This document shows positions 1-9,040 of a DNA stretch of 64,000 bases, one piece after another. Within the stretch, counting starts at the first letter, position 1. Every line of letters starts with the position of its first letter. Source of the stretch: Shinella sp032095155 (GTDB lineage Bacteria > Pseudomonadota > Alphaproteobacteria > Rhizobiales > Rhizobiaceae); the NCBI RefSeq assembly GCF_049199905.1, contig NZ_JBLZPK010000012.1, positions 9,386 through 73,385 of the forward strand, given 5' to 3'. The notes beneath the pieces were generated by a model. The model had not been told where the DNA came from. It searched no databases and worked only from the letters and a program-made list of their open reading frames with translations. The translations under genes were made by a program, and so were the position numbers.

Positions 1-673
1 CTCCGTTCAGAAGCTGGTGCAGGCAGGCGGCGACGCAGGCGAAGTTGACCGTTCCGACGAGGATCTGCAAGGCGGCAAGGCGCAGCGTCGGCAGTGCGAA
101 ACGCCAGTTGCGGACCTTCAACTCGCCGCGCACGAAGGCGGCAAGCGCCAGATAGCCGGCTCCGAGTCCAAGGCAAGCCATGCCGAGCGTGATGGAGGCG
201 GCGGCTCCAAGCCCGGCGATCTTTCCCGCGGTGCCGGGAAGCAGGATGAGGCAGAGCCCGGCCAGCGTGATCAGTCCAAGCCCCACGGTCACGCCGCAAA
301 AGAGGATCAGCTTGGCTATCTCCTCCGCATCGAGGCCCCAGCGGGAATAGAAACGATAGCGCACCGCACCGCTGCTGAGGGCCGCGACGCCCACATTGTG
401 ACCGATGGCAAGGCTGGTGAAGGAGGCAAGCGCGGCGCGCGGATAGGAGAGCGGCTTGCCGACATAGTGCAAGGCCAGAAAGTCGAAGACCGTGAGGCAG
501 AGATAGGAGCAGGCCGCGAAGGCGAGTGCCAGGGCGAAATTCCTCTTGGGAATAGCGGCGACGGAGTCGCGGATCTCGTCCCAGGAATATTGCGCCAGCG
601 TCCGGTAGAGCAGCCAACCCGCGACGAGCACCGCAAGGGCGATGAGCGCGTGGAGGATATGGGTACGTTTCAT
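1..673 (-). CDS. YbhN-like (LPG synthase TM-domain, UPF0104) membrane protein, partial
   Basis: Seen: an open frame on the minus strand starts with ATG at 673 (N-terminus MKRTHILHAL) and runs off the left edge, so the C-terminus is missing. It encodes several strongly hydrophobic helices (about residues 7-24, 47-68, 118-140 and 147-172) plus an Asn/Gly-rich stretch, GHNVGVAALSSGAVRYRFY, typical of the membrane domain shared by UPF0104 and lysylphosphatidylglycerol synthases. Known: in E. coli ybhN sits next to ybhP, an endonuclease/exonuclease/phosphatase protein, and the cardiolipin synthase gene clsB. Here a YbhP-like gene diverges from it 98 bp away, which supports the assignment. Role inferred: inner-membrane lipid-related function. 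Substrate unknown. Confidence 0.8.
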   Translation of the reverse strand, partial: MKRTHILHALIALAVLVAGWLLYRTLAQYSWDEIRDSVAAIPKRNFALALAFAACSYLCLTVFDFLALHYVGKPLSYPRAALASFTSLAIGHNVGVAALSSGAVRYRFYSRWGLDAEEIAKLILFCGVTVGLGLITLAGLCLILLPGTAGKIAGLGAAASITLGMACLGLGAGYLALAAFVRGELKVRNWRFALPTLRLAALQILVGTVNFACVAACLHQLLNG

Positions 674-771
674 GCGGCAGGTCCTTCCCGGTCTGTCGGG
701 CCCGTCTGTCGGGGTGGAACGAAAACCGGGCTTTTGTGTTCCCGAGACTGCAGACATGACAAGAGGAAGGC

Positions 772-1497
772 ATGGGCAGGCGGCTGAGGATCATGACATA
801 CAATGTGCACAGTTGCTTCGGCACGGACCGGAAGCTCGATCCCGGCCGCATCGCCGAGGTGATCGCCGAATGCGAAGCCGACATCGTCGCGTTGCAGGAG
901 GTGGACGTCGCGCGGGCGCGCAGCAACAGCATCGACCAGGCGCAGACCATCGCCAACCATCTCAACATGGCCTCGCACTTCCATCCGGCGCTGCATCTGG
1001 AGGAGGAGCGTTATGGCGACGCGTTGCTGACGGCATTGCCGACGCGCCTCGTCAAGGCCGATGGGCTTCCCTCGCGCGGCGAGCCGCGGGGCGCGCTGTG
1101 GGTGGAGGTGCCCGTCGATGACGTCATGTTGCAGGTTTTCGTCACCCATCTCGGCCTGTTCGGCGCCGAGCGCGTGCGCCAGACCGAAGCCCTGATCGGG
1201 CCGGGCTGGCTCGGGGCGCCGATGCCTGACAATGCACGCATCATCCTTGCCGGCGACCTCAACGCCATCTCCCGCTCGCCATCCTATCGCATGCTCGCGC
1301 GCCGCCTTCGGGATGCGCAGGCCGATGCCGGCGGGCGGCCTGCTGCGACCTTTCCCTCCCGCCTGCCGCTGCTGCGCATCGACCACATCTTCATTGGCGA
1401 GGGAATTTCCGCCAGCCGCACCTTCGTTCATGACACGCCGCTCGCCCGCCGGGCATCCGACCATCTGCCGCTCTGTGCGGACCTGGAGATCGTGTGA
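772..1497 (+). CDS. Endonuclease/exonuclease/phosphatase family protein, YbhP-like
   Basis: 241 residues with the EEP-fold signatures in order: MTYNVHS near residue 9, a metal-binding Glu in ALQEVD at about 43, THLG at about 125, GDLNA at about 161, and the C-terminal SDHLP near 232. These are the residues that bind the divalent metal and cleave phosphodiester bonds in this superfamily. The protein has no signal peptide, so it is probably cytoplasmic. ATG at 772 is preceded by a purine-rich AAGAGGAAGGC. It is divergent from the ybhN-like gene and coupled (TGATG, stop sharing a base with the next start) to the downstream DUF72 gene. The YbhP-type relationship to phospholipid metabolism is inferred from context. 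A DNA/RNA nuclease or inositol-phosphatase role is the alternative. Confidence 0.85.
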   Translation: MGRRLRIMTYNVHSCFGTDRKLDPGRIAEVIAECEADIVALQEVDVARARSNSIDQAQTIANHLNMASHFHPALHLEEERYGDALLTALPTRLVKADGLPSRGEPRGALWVEVPVDDVMLQVFVTHLGLFGAERVRQTEALIGPGWLGAPMPDNARIILAGDLNAISRSPSYRMLARRLRDAQADAGGRPAATFPSRLPLLRIDHIFIGEGISASRTFVHDTPLARRASDHLPLCADLEIV

Positions 1498-2219
1498 TGT
1501 GGCAGAACGGGCCTTTCATCGCAACGGCGGCCTGGTCGATCCCGAAGACGGTCGCCGCCCGCTTTCCCGAGATGGGCAGCGGTCTCGAACGCTATGCCGC
1601 CGTCTTCAACGGCGTGGAGATCAACTCGACCTTCTATCGCCATCACCAGGAGAAGACGTTCGAGCGCTGGGCAAGCGCGGTGCCGGCGCATTTCCGTTTC
1701 GCGGCGAAGATACCGCGCGAAATCACGCACGGGGCGCGCCTGCAAAACATCGGCCCGCTCTTCGATGTCTTCATGGATGAGATCTCGGCGCTGGACGACA
1801 AGCTTGGTCCCTTGCTGTGCCAGTTGCCGCCGAGCCTCAAATTCGATGCCGCCGTAGCCGAGGAGGCTTTGGCAGCCATTCGCCGCGTTTTTTCGGGCAC
1901 CCTCGTGATCGAACCGCGCCACAAAAGCTGGGCGTTGCAGCCCGCACACGCGCTTCTGCAGGAATATGCCGTCGATCGTGTTCTGGCCGATCCCGCACCC
2001 GTCTGGCCCATGTCCGGTTTTCGTGAAACGCCCCGATATATCCGGTTGCACGGCACACCTAAGATTTATTACTCCCGTTACAGCGATGCCGAAATCCGCG
2101 CTTTCGCGGAGCGCCTCGGTGAAGAGAGCTGGTGCGTCTTCGACAACACGGCCTCCGGCGCCGCCATCGAAAATGCGCTGACGATGCGGGATCACATAGC
2201 GGGCCGGCAGGATGGATGA
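1497..2219 (+). CDS. DUF72 (YecE-like) protein
   Basis: About 240 residues beginning MWQNGPFIATAAWSIP. The conserved N-terminal block EINSTFYRHH, the mid block FRFAAKIPREITH and the C-terminal YIRLHG are characteristic of DUF72 TIM-barrel proteins (E. coli YecE). A GTG lies one codon upstream at 1494, but the ATG at 1497 overlaps the preceding stop (TGATG) and is preferred. It is translationally coupled to the phosphodiesterase upstream and overlaps the glycosylase downstream by 8 bp, so the three genes form one operon. The biochemical function of the family is not established. The link to the DNA-repair glycosylase is only contextual. Confidence 0.85.
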   Translation: MWQNGPFIATAAWSIPKTVAARFPEMGSGLERYAAVFNGVEINSTFYRHHQEKTFERWASAVPAHFRFAAKIPREITHGARLQNIGPLFDVFMDEISALDDKLGPLLCQLPPSLKFDAAVAEEALAAIRRVFSGTLVIEPRHKSWALQPAHALLQEYAVDRVLADPAPVWPMSGFRETPRYIRLHGTPKIYYSRYSDAEIRAFAERLGEESWCVFDNTASGAAIENALTMRDHIAGRQDG

Positions 2220-2754
2220 ACGTTTCTTCGCGCGCGACGTGGTTGCCGTCGCGACGGATCTTCTCGGAGCCCGCCTGCTGGTCGATGGCGTCGGCGGGCT
2301 TGTCGTCGAAACCGAGGCCTACCGGCAGGACGACGAGGCATCGCACAGTTTTCGCGGGCGGACGGCTGGAAACGCGGTGATGTTCGGGGAGCCGGGCCGG
2401 GCCTATGTCTATCGTTCCTATGGCCTGCACTGGTGCTTCAATATCGTGTGCGAGCGCGGCAGCGCCGTGCTCATCCGCGCGCTGGAGCCGACGCACGGGC
2501 TCGACACGATGATGGCGCGTCGGGCGGCAGGCGAGGGGCGCAAACTGTGTGCCGGGCCGGGCAATCTGTGCAAGGCGCTCGCCATCACCGGGGACATGAA
2601 TGGATTGTCGGTTCTCGCCGACCCCTTTTCCCTGGAGTCGCCATCCGAAGTGCCGGCGTCGGCAAGCGGCGTGCGCATCGGCATCAGCAAGGCTGCCGAA
2701 CGCCCGTGGCGCTTCGCCGTCAGGGGATCACGCTATCTGAGCCGGCCGATCTGA
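2212..2754 (+). CDS. 3-methyladenine DNA glycosylase (AAG/MPG family)
   Basis: 180 residues of the alkyladenine glycosylase family, which excises 3-methyladenine and related lesions from DNA as the first step of base-excision repair. Seen: the signature VVETEAYRQDDEASHSFRG (about residues 29-47), including the Glu that activates water in the human enzyme, then VMFGEPGRAYVYRSYGLHWCFNIVC, matching the family's MFxxPGxxYVYxxYGxxxCxNI block, and GPGNLCKAL near 109. The length is normal for bacterial members. It overlaps the DUF72 gene by 8 bp, and its last 27 bp overlap the convergent sensor-kinase gene. Confidence 0.93.
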   Translation: MDERFFARDVVAVATDLLGARLLVDGVGGLVVETEAYRQDDEASHSFRGRTAGNAVMFGEPGRAYVYRSYGLHWCFNIVCERGSAVLIRALEPTHGLDTMMARRAAGEGRKLCAGPGNLCKALAITGDMNGLSVLADPFSLESPSEVPASASGVRIGISKAAERPWRFAVRGSRYLSRPI

Positions 2755-4296
2755 CCCGTGCGGCTCAACGATCTCCAACTCGGCGGTGAAGGTCGTTCCA
2801 TCGCTTCCGTCGAAGGTGTGGGTGCCGTTCAACTGGTTGACGACGCCCCGGATCAGGCGGCTTCCCATGCCTTGCTGGATGGTCTGCGGGTTGAAGCCGA
2901 CGCCGTTGTCGCGCACGGTGAGCCGGGCGCGGCGCTCTCCGATGGTCTCGAGTGCAATGGAAATTTTTCCTTCGCGGCCATCGGTAAAGGCATATTTCAG
3001 GATATTGGTCAGAAGTTCGCTCACCAGCAGGGCGAGCGGGGTCGCATTGTCGGTCGAGACGGCGATCTCTTCGATATCGTAGTCCACAGTCACGGCCGCG
3101 CCATAGGCGCTCACCAGCTTCTCGACGACGGAGGTGAGGAGATCCCGCGCGCAGAGGCGGGAGAATTCATCGTGCAGGTAGATCTGCTCGTGCACGGCGA
3201 CCATGGAGGAGATGCGGTCGGCCAGCGACTGCTGGATTTCCGCAGGCAGGCGCTGAAGCTGAATGATGCTCTGGACGGCCTGCAGGTTGTTCTTGACGCG
3301 GTGGTGGATCTCGCGAAGCAGCAGCTGATTGTCCGCAAGGGCGTTGCGCAGCAGCTGGGATTGCGCCGCGTCGCGCTGCCGGAGGTGGCGGATCCACTGG
3401 CCGGCGGCGAGCAGGCTGACGCCTGCCAGGACTAACACCGAGATCGCCACCGTCATATCCCGCCAGAAGCGCTTGATGCCGAAATCATAGTCCGCCGATG
3501 CGAGCGCGATCAGCCCCGTGCCATCGACGGCTCGATAGGCGACGATGCGATGGGCGCCGTCGACGGGCGAAATGGCCTCGTAGGTGCCCTCCGGTGCCTT
3601 GGGCAGGTAATCCGTGAACAGCACGTATTTGCTCATGTCGAGCGGCCCGTCGGCGAGCGGATAGCGCGCGACGAGCTGGCCGTCGGCGCGGACGAAGCTG
3701 ACCGTGGAATTCGGGCCGAGATCGACGGCTTCCCAGACGTCGGCGAGCACCCTGACCTCGAAGGAAACGACGGCCGCGCCGGCAAACCGGCCATTCCGTT
3801 CCAGCCTGCGGCTGAAGGCAAAGATCTGCTCGCCGTTGAGGCGGCTGATCAGGAGGCTTGAAACGTATTGCTTGGCGCCCTTTGCCAGCTCAGAGAAATA
3901 CGGCCGGTCGACAATGCTGATCGGTTTCACCATCGGATCGGTCGAATAGAGCGTCAGCCCCGCTTCATCCACGACATAGGCCTTGACCTGGCCGGGCAGG
4001 TCCGCGACCGCCTCGTTGATGTTCGCCACCTTGGCGGAAGCGGGCGGCACGATGTTCTCACCCAGCGTATCGTCGATGCGCTGAAGGGCCTGATGCGCCA
4101 GGGAATCGAGCAGGGATACATTGCTTGCGACGATCTTGGAGGCCGCGATGGCCCGCTCCTCGGTGCGGCGGACCGCATCCCGATAGCTCGTGTTGAGCCA
4201 TAGGCCGAGCATGAGGACAAGCGAGACGAACATCGCAACGATGATCATCGCAGCCGCTCTTGCCAGCGTGAAGTGCACGTTCAGCCTGCGCAGCAC
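2728..4296 (-). CDS. Membrane sensor histidine kinase, HisKA_2 family
   Basis: 522 residues. Seen: a transmembrane segment at about 13-35, a ~240-residue extracytoplasmic region resembling a Cache-type sensor (YSTDPMVKPISIVDRPYF), a second membrane segment at about 278-298, then a HisKA_2 phosphoacceptor motif LREIHHRVKNNLQ near 330 and an ATPase domain with the N box (SELLTNILKYAF) and DNGVGF. Kinases with HHRVKNN are common in rhizobia and often act in general stress or light/redox signalling. No cognate response regulator lies beside it. The upstream hybrid kinase is a relic. Ligand unknown. Confidence 0.9.
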   Translation of the reverse strand: MLRRLNVHFTLARAAAMIIVAMFVSLVLMLGLWLNTSYRDAVRRTEERAIAASKIVASNVSLLDSLAHQALQRIDDTLGENIVPPASAKVANINEAVADLPGQVKAYVVDEAGLTLYSTDPMVKPISIVDRPYFSELAKGAKQYVSSLLISRLNGEQIFAFSRRLERNGRFAGAAVVSFEVRVLADVWEAVDLGPNSTVSFVRADGQLVARYPLADGPLDMSKYVLFTDYLPKAPEGTYEAISPVDGAHRIVAYRAVDGTGLIALASADYDFGIKRFWRDMTVAISVLVLAGVSLLAAGQWIRHLRQRDAAQSQLLRNALADNQLLLREIHHRVKNNLQAVQSIIQLQRLPAEIQQSLADRISSMVAVHEQIYLHDEFSRLCARDLLTSVVEKLVSAYGAAVTVDYDIEEIAVSTDNATPLALLVSELLTNILKYAFTDGREGKISIALETIGERRARLTVRDNGVGFNPQTIQQGMGSRLIRGVVNQLNGTHTFDGSDGTTFTAELEIVEPHGSDRPAQIA

Positions 4297-4391
4297 TGCT
4301 ATCCCCCAAGTGCGTTGGAAGACTTTAACCAGAAGGATGCGTCATGTCGCTCGTTTTCGTCAAATCCACCGCGATCGGTCATCTACCGGAT

Positions 4392-4877
4392 CTATCGCCT
4401 TGATTGATGGGCATCGCCAGATAGCGCCCATTTGATGATATCCTCCAACTGCGCGTGCTTCCGGCGGCAGTTCGGAGTAACCTGTGGCGAGCACGATGGG
4501 GATGCCAGACCAAGGTTCGCGCACGACATCGGCAAGCTTCGGACCGGTCATCTGCGGCATGGCCTGATCGGTGACGATAAGGTCGATCGCCCGTTCGGCG
4601 TGAAATGCTAGAGCCTTGGTGCCCGAGCCGGCCTCGCAGACGGTATGGCCCGTGCCTTCCCGATGCCCTTTGTTGTGAAGAAAGGCGAGATGGCGTTTTT
4701 CAGCGTGTCCGGGTCCACGCCATGCCCCTCATTCTGAATATAGAGGCAGAGATAGTCCTTCTCCTGTCGCTCGGGATGGGCCTTTCCCGCCTCGGTCTCC
4801 AGCCGCGCGCCCTGCGGTGGCTCTCTGCGCCAGCGGGGAACATCATACGAGATATCTAGTTGGTATGAGGAACCCAT
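4392..4877 (-). pseudogene. Decayed hybrid histidine kinase (ATPase plus receiver remnants)
   Basis: Minus-strand remains of one gene in several frames. One frame carries YLCLYIQNEGHGVDPDTLKNAISPFFTTKGIGK, the G1/F-box part of a kinase ATPase domain. This jumps directly into GHTVCEAGSGTKAL then DLIVTDQAMPQMTG...VLATGYSELPPEA, the body of a receiver domain, so the G2 box and the linker are deleted. A further frame change then gives LEDIIKWALSGDAHQSRR and a stop. The order and spacing fit a hybrid kinase whose middle was removed by deletion. No start codon or sensor domain remains. The gene is nonfunctional as read. Confidence 0.7.
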
Positions 4878-4892
4878 TGCGAGGAGAACGAG

Positions 4893-5762
4893 ATGACCGA
4901 AAACGATGTTCGCCGTCCGTTACCGCCACAACCGGCGCAGGAGCAAGTTCCGCCTGGTTTGACGAAGGTAATGGAACCGGTTCCCGACCATGGCGAGGAG
5001 AGCTACCGTGGTGCAGATCGCCTGAAAGGCAAAGTGGCTCTGATCACCGGTGCGGATTCCGGTATCGGCCGGGCGGTTGCCATCGCCTTTGCACGCGAGG
5101 GCGCTGATATCGCGATTTCCTATCTGAGTGAAGATCAGGACGCCAACGAGACCGCTCGCTGGGTGGAAGAGGCGGGCCGCAAGGCTGTCATCCTTCCAGG
5201 GGATATAACAAGCGAGGGTCACTGTCGGCATCTCGTGCGTCAATGCCTGGAAAATTTTGGCCAGCTCGACATCCTCGTCAACAACGCCGCTTTCCAGCGG
5301 ACTTACGCCGATATCGGCGATATCAGTTCCGAAGAGTGGGACATCACCTTCCGGACCAATATCTATGCACCGTTTTTCCTTTCGCGTGCGGCGATTGCAC
5401 ATATGAAGCCCGGCAGCTCCATTATAAACACGACCTCGATCCAGTCCCGCCAGCCGTCGCCTCATCTCCTCGCCTATGCAGCGACGAAGGGAGCGATTTC
5501 GAACTTCACCGCGGGTCTTGCCGAAATGGTCGCCGAAAAGGGCATTCGCGTGAATGCCGTTGCGCCGGGACCGATCTGGACGCCGCTCATTCCCTCCACC
5601 ATGCCACCGGAGAAAACGAAGGATTTCGGCAAGCAGGCCCTACTCGGTCGCGCCGGCCAACCGGCCGAACTCGCGGGGGCCTATGTTCTGCTTGCCTCCG
5701 ATCTCGGCAGCTACATGACCGGTGCCGTGATCCCCGTCACCGGCGGCGACATTATGATCTGA
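4893..5762 (+). CDS. SDR family oxidoreductase (YghA-like)
   Basis: 289 residues. A ~45-residue proline-rich leader (MTENDVRRPLPPQ) precedes a classical short-chain dehydrogenase: cofactor motif TGADSGIG near 53-60, NNAA at about 131, catalytic Ser in NTTSIQS and the YAATK (YxxxK) pair near 199, ending in a GG-D loop. The leader plus domain layout matches the YghA/general-stress SDR group, which is often induced by osmotic or oxidative stress. ATG at 4893 follows GAGGAGAACGAG, a good ribosome site. It probably forms an operon with the 87-residue gene starting 12 bp later. Substrate unknown. Confidence 0.9.
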   Translation: MTENDVRRPLPPQPAQEQVPPGLTKVMEPVPDHGEESYRGADRLKGKVALITGADSGIGRAVAIAFAREGADIAISYLSEDQDANETARWVEEAGRKAVILPGDITSEGHCRHLVRQCLENFGQLDILVNNAAFQRTYADIGDISSEEWDITFRTNIYAPFFLSRAAIAHMKPGSSIINTTSIQSRQPSPHLLAYAATKGAISNFTAGLAEMVAEKGIRVNAVAPGPIWTPLIPSTMPPEKTKDFGKQALLGRAGQPAELAGAYVLLASDLGSYMTGAVIPVTGGDIMI

Positions 5763-5773
5763 GGGAGAGCGCG

Positions 5774-6037
5774 ATGACCTACATTCGCAAACACGGTTTC
5801 GAGAGCGATGCGCAATGGCGCGAGTATCAGCACGAGATCGAGGAGGCGACTGGCCCAACCCGTCTTTCGTCGATCAACGATCAACGCGTTCTGGATGAAC
5901 TGGCGGGTCTGCGTGCTGAAATCGTGGCGCTGCGAGAACAAATCCGCCTACGCCGGACTCAAGACAGCATGACGCGTTGGCAGAGGGTCGGAGGCGCAAT
6001 GACCTGTCTGCTGCTCGTCTCGATGGTTGGCAGATAA
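5774..6037 (+). CDS. Small hypothetical protein, coiled-coil with C-terminal hydrophobic segment
   Basis: 87 residues starting MTYIRKHGFESDAQWREYQ. ATG at 5774 sits 7 bases after GGGAGAG. The middle (RVLDELAGLRAEIVALREQIRLRR) is predicted to be a coiled coil, and the last ~20 residues (GGAMTCLLLVSMVG) are hydrophobic enough for membrane association. It lies 12 bp behind the SDR gene and is probably co-transcribed. No family is recognised with certainty. Function unknown. Confidence 0.6.
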   Translation: MTYIRKHGFESDAQWREYQHEIEEATGPTRLSSINDQRVLDELAGLRAEIVALREQIRLRRTQDSMTRWQRVGGAMTCLLLVSMVGR

Positions 6038-6204
6038 GAAAAGCATCGGCGCTTCGTAGGGGCTTTGCGGTTGCTCGCTCCGCGGAAAAGCGAGGGGACA
6101 GTCACTCAAACGTCCCGCTTGCCCTACATCACGGTCTCTCGCCTCGGAGTGGCTGAGTTCGAACTTCTGTTCTTTTGTTGGGATATGGTAATCCTCGTCT
6201 GGGT

Positions 6205-6435
6205 TGGCTGAACGAAGCTCCTATGGTCCCCCGCCATTTGGGTCGTCATCGTGCAGTGGCTGTCCTCGGCGCTCGGTGGCTATCTCACCGGGCGGTTGCA
6301 CACGAAATAGGCCGGCATTTCCACCGACGAAGTGTGCTTCCGGGATACGGGGCATGGTTTCCGGAGCTGGGCGTTGGCTAGTGTTGTGGTGGTCGGGCTC
6401 GCGGTGTCCGCGTTCATCTCGCTAATTGGAAGCGG
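6205..6435 (+). pseudogene. Broken membrane-protein gene with internal stop
   Basis: In one plus-strand frame the segment reads SPAIWVVIVQWLSSALGGYLTGRLHTK, then an amber codon, then AGISTDEVCFRDTGHGF and WALASVVVVGLAVSAFISLIG. The hydrophobic-loop-hydrophobic pattern with LGGYLTGRL and HGFxxWALA resembles a family of small rhizobial membrane proteins (some annotated PhnA-like; the name is from memory). A TGA lies just upstream in frame and no start is visible. The 5' end is lost and the 3' end runs into the convergent lhgO gene. The rest of 6038-6421 holds nothing else recognisable. Confidence 0.5.
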
Positions 6436-7669
6436 CGTGCAGTCGATGTTGTCCGTTGTTGCGGCTCCCGGCGCGACTGGTGGTTTCGAACAGGCCGTTC
6501 ACGATCATGTCCGCAATCGGGATCGCCGACGTAGCGGCGGGCGAAGGCGCGTTGCAGACGTGGAGCATGCGGTCGGTTTGGGCGAAGAGGAAATCGTGGA
6601 TGAGGGTGCCGTCGCGGTGGACGGCCTGGGCGCGGATGCCTGCCTCGTGCGGCAGAAGGTCGGAAAGGGTGAGGCTTGGGCAGTATTTCCGGCATTCCTC
6701 TAGGTAGCCGCGTTTCCAGAGCGAGTTGCGGAGCTCGGTCATGGCGGATTTGCGGTGGGCGAGGACGGTTTTCCAGAAGCCGGGAAACCGGGCATAGTCG
6801 GCCATGTCGGACAGATTGACGGAGAGCCGGGGATAGCCCTCGCGGGCAAAGCCGATCACGGCGTTCGGGCCGACCGTCACGCTGCCGTCGATCATGCGCG
6901 TCAGGTGGACGCCGAGGAAGGGCAGGTCGGGGTCGGGGATCGGGTAGATGAGGTGGCGCACGATTTGGTTCTTGTCCGCCGGCAGGCGGTAATATTCGCC
7001 GCGGAAGGGGACGATGCGGTGCTCGATCGCAAGGCCGGCAAGGAGCGCCAGCCGGTCCGATTGCAGCCCGGCGCAGGCCACCAGCTTTTTCGCCTGCCAA
7101 CTATCACCGTCTGTCGCGATGTCGACGGTATCGACCGTTTCGCGAAGGCCGGTGACGCGCGTCGAGAGGCGGATCTCGCCGCCGAGCGCCGCGATGCGCC
7201 GACCCATGGCCCGGCAGACTTCGGCATAGCTGACGATGCCTGTGGACGGGACGAAGAGCGCGCCGCGGCCGCGGATATAGGGCTCCCGTTCCTTCAGGTC
7301 TCCCTCGCTGAGGCGATGAACCTCGATCGTGTTCTGCTTGGAGCGTTCGTAGAGGGCATCCATACGCTGCATCTCAAGATCGGACGTGGCAACGAGCAGC
7401 TTGCCACAGACTTCGAAGCGGATGTTATTTTCCGCGCAGAACGCCTTGGTGGCCTCCGCGCCATTGCGGCATAGCTCTGCTTTCAGGCTGCCGGGCGGAT
7501 AATAGATGCCGGCATGGATGACGCCGCTGTTGTGGCCCGTCTGGTGCCGGCCGAGCGCGTCTTCCTTTTCCAGAAGGAGGAGGCTGCTGCCGGGATAGGT
7601 TTCGAGCAGCCGCATGGCCGTTGCCAGGCCCACGATGCCGCCGCCGATGACGCAATGGTCGTAAATCAT
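6422..7669 (-). CDS. lhgO: L-2-hydroxyglutarate oxidase
   Basis: 415 residues from ATG at 7669 (MIYDHCVIGGGIVGLATAMRL). An in-frame extension of 69 codons upstream lacks FAD-protein features and is rejected. Seen: an N-terminal dinucleotide fold GGGIVGL, HQTGHNSGVIHAGIYYPPGSLKAELC typical of LhgO, the block FVPSTGIVSYAEVCRAM, FRGEYYRL and a C-terminal FAD-contact region ending near GLFE. The enzyme oxidises L-2-hydroxyglutarate to 2-oxoglutarate with electrons passed to the membrane quinone pool. The last ~20 residues (TTSRAGSRNNG...) look like run-on into pseudogene DNA. It is transcribed away from the polysaccharide locus. Confidence 0.92.
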   Translation of the reverse strand: MIYDHCVIGGGIVGLATAMRLLETYPGSSLLLLEKEDALGRHQTGHNSGVIHAGIYYPPGSLKAELCRNGAEATKAFCAENNIRFEVCGKLLVATSDLEMQRMDALYERSKQNTIEVHRLSEGDLKEREPYIRGRGALFVPSTGIVSYAEVCRAMGRRIAALGGEIRLSTRVTGLRETVDTVDIATDGDSWQAKKLVACAGLQSDRLALLAGLAIEHRIVPFRGEYYRLPADKNQIVRHLIYPIPDPDLPFLGVHLTRMIDGSVTVGPNAVIGFAREGYPRLSVNLSDMADYARFPGFWKTVLAHRKSAMTELRNSLWKRGYLEECRKYCPSLTLSDLLPHEAGIRAQAVHRDGTLIHDFLFAQTDRMLHVCNAPSPAATSAIPIADMIVNGLFETTSRAGSRNNGQHRLHAASN

Positions 7670-7952
7670 GCCGAACTCTGGTTGCCGCGATTGGGCGCTC
7701 TGCGCGAGGAGGATGACGGTAACCTTTTCGTGTACCGAAAGCCACGTTGCCGCCTTCGGCCAAAGGGAGGAGAGGGGGGTGGAAAGGGGGTAGACGAAGG
7801 TGGGCAGTTTGATGAAATTCGCCTTTCGCGCCAGTCGCTTGAGCCTTTTGCCCAAATGGTCGGAGCGGCGAATCAAACGCTATGCTTGCATCGTCGCCCA
7901 TGCAACCTGACCGCTGACGGTAAGGGCATCGGCGCGATTGCAGGGGCGTCAG

Positions 7953-9029
7953 ATGATCTTCTTGCTGCTCGAAAGTTCGGCGTCTCTCGCGCTGAGCGCC
8001 TTTTTCGTCGTCCTGTTGCGCTGGCTGTCGGTGCCGCTTCATCTCCTCGATCTGCCGGACCACCGGAAGATCCATGAGGGCGCCGTTCCGCTGTGCGGCG
8101 GGATCGCCATCTTCCTGGCCTTTTCCGGCGTGAGCCTGCTCACCGCGAACGCGATGGATGTCGGACCGGGCTTCTGGTCGGCGACGCTGCTCGTCGTCAC
8201 GCTCGGGGTCGTCGACGATCGCTTTGCCCTGCCCGCGCGCTTCCGGTTCGCCGCCCAGGTGCTGATCGCCGTGGCGCTGATCGCCGCGGAAGGCCTGGGG
8301 CAGATTTCGCTCGGCGACATGCTGCCGGTCGCGGGCTTCGGCGGCCATGCGGTCCTCCTCGTCGTCTCCGTCGCCTTCGTCGTCGGGCTGATCAACGCCT
8401 GGAACATGGTTGACGGGGTCGACGGCCTTGCCGGCGGCAGTGCTGCGGCCACGCTCGTCTGGATTCTTCTCCTGGTGCTGCATGCCGGCGAGGACGGGCT
8501 CGTCTTTCCGGTTGCAGCCCTGCTGGCGGCGGTCGGCGGCTTCCTCCTCTTCAACCTGCGCAGCCCCTGGCGCGCCCGCGCGTCCGTCTATCTCGGCGAT
8601 GCCGGCAGCACGGCGCTGGGCGCGATCATCGCCTATCTCATCCTGCGCCTGTCGGATGGCGCAGAGGGCCTGCCTTTCCCCTCCCTGCTCTGGCTGGTGA
8701 TCCTTCCGGTGATCGACACGCTGAGCCTCATGGTGCGCCGCCTGCTCGATCATCGCAGCCCCATGTCAGCGGACCGCCGGCACCTGCACCATCTGCTGAT
8801 CGATGCCGGCCTCTCGCCGGCGGCCACCAGCTACGTCATCGTCCTCATTTCCTTCCTGTGCGGCGGCATCGGCTATCTCGGGCTGCTGTTCGACGTGCCG
8901 GCGCCGGTGATGGTGGTCGGCCTGCTGCTCGTCGCGGCCGTTCACAGCGCCTTCGTGCTTGCCGTCGAAAGCGCCACGCACCGGCGGGGCCATCGGGCTG
9001 CACGTCCGTCCGTCAAGCTGCAGGTGTAG
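7953..9029 (+). CDS. Undecaprenyl-phosphate glycosyl-1-phosphate transferase, WecA/MraY family
   Basis: 358 residues, about 10-11 membrane helices. It carries the family's cytoplasmic-loop motifs: LGVVDDRF (catalytic DD, near 88-90), NAWNMVDGVDGLAGG (near 148-162), YLGDAGST (near 210) and RRHLHHLL (HxHH, near 275). It transfers a sugar-1-phosphate to undecaprenyl phosphate, the initiating step of repeat-unit synthesis, so it opens the polysaccharide locus. The start ATG at 7953 follows CAGGGGCG; a TTG five codons upstream is rejected. An 11-bp gap leads to the glycosyltransferase. Sugar specificity (HexNAc or Hex) cannot be told from sequence alone. Confidence 0.9.
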   Translation: MIFLLLESSASLALSAFFVVLLRWLSVPLHLLDLPDHRKIHEGAVPLCGGIAIFLAFSGVSLLTANAMDVGPGFWSATLLVVTLGVVDDRFALPARFRFAAQVLIAVALIAAEGLGQISLGDMLPVAGFGGHAVLLVVSVAFVVGLINAWNMVDGVDGLAGGSAAATLVWILLLVLHAGEDGLVFPVAALLAAVGGFLLFNLRSPWRARASVYLGDAGSTALGAIIAYLILRLSDGAEGLPFPSLLWLVILPVIDTLSLMVRRLLDHRSPMSADRRHLHHLLIDAGLSPAATSYVIVLISFLCGGIGYLGLLFDVPAPVMVVGLLLVAAVHSAFVLAVESATHRRGHRAARPSVKLQV

Positions 9030-9040
9030 GGAGGACCGCG

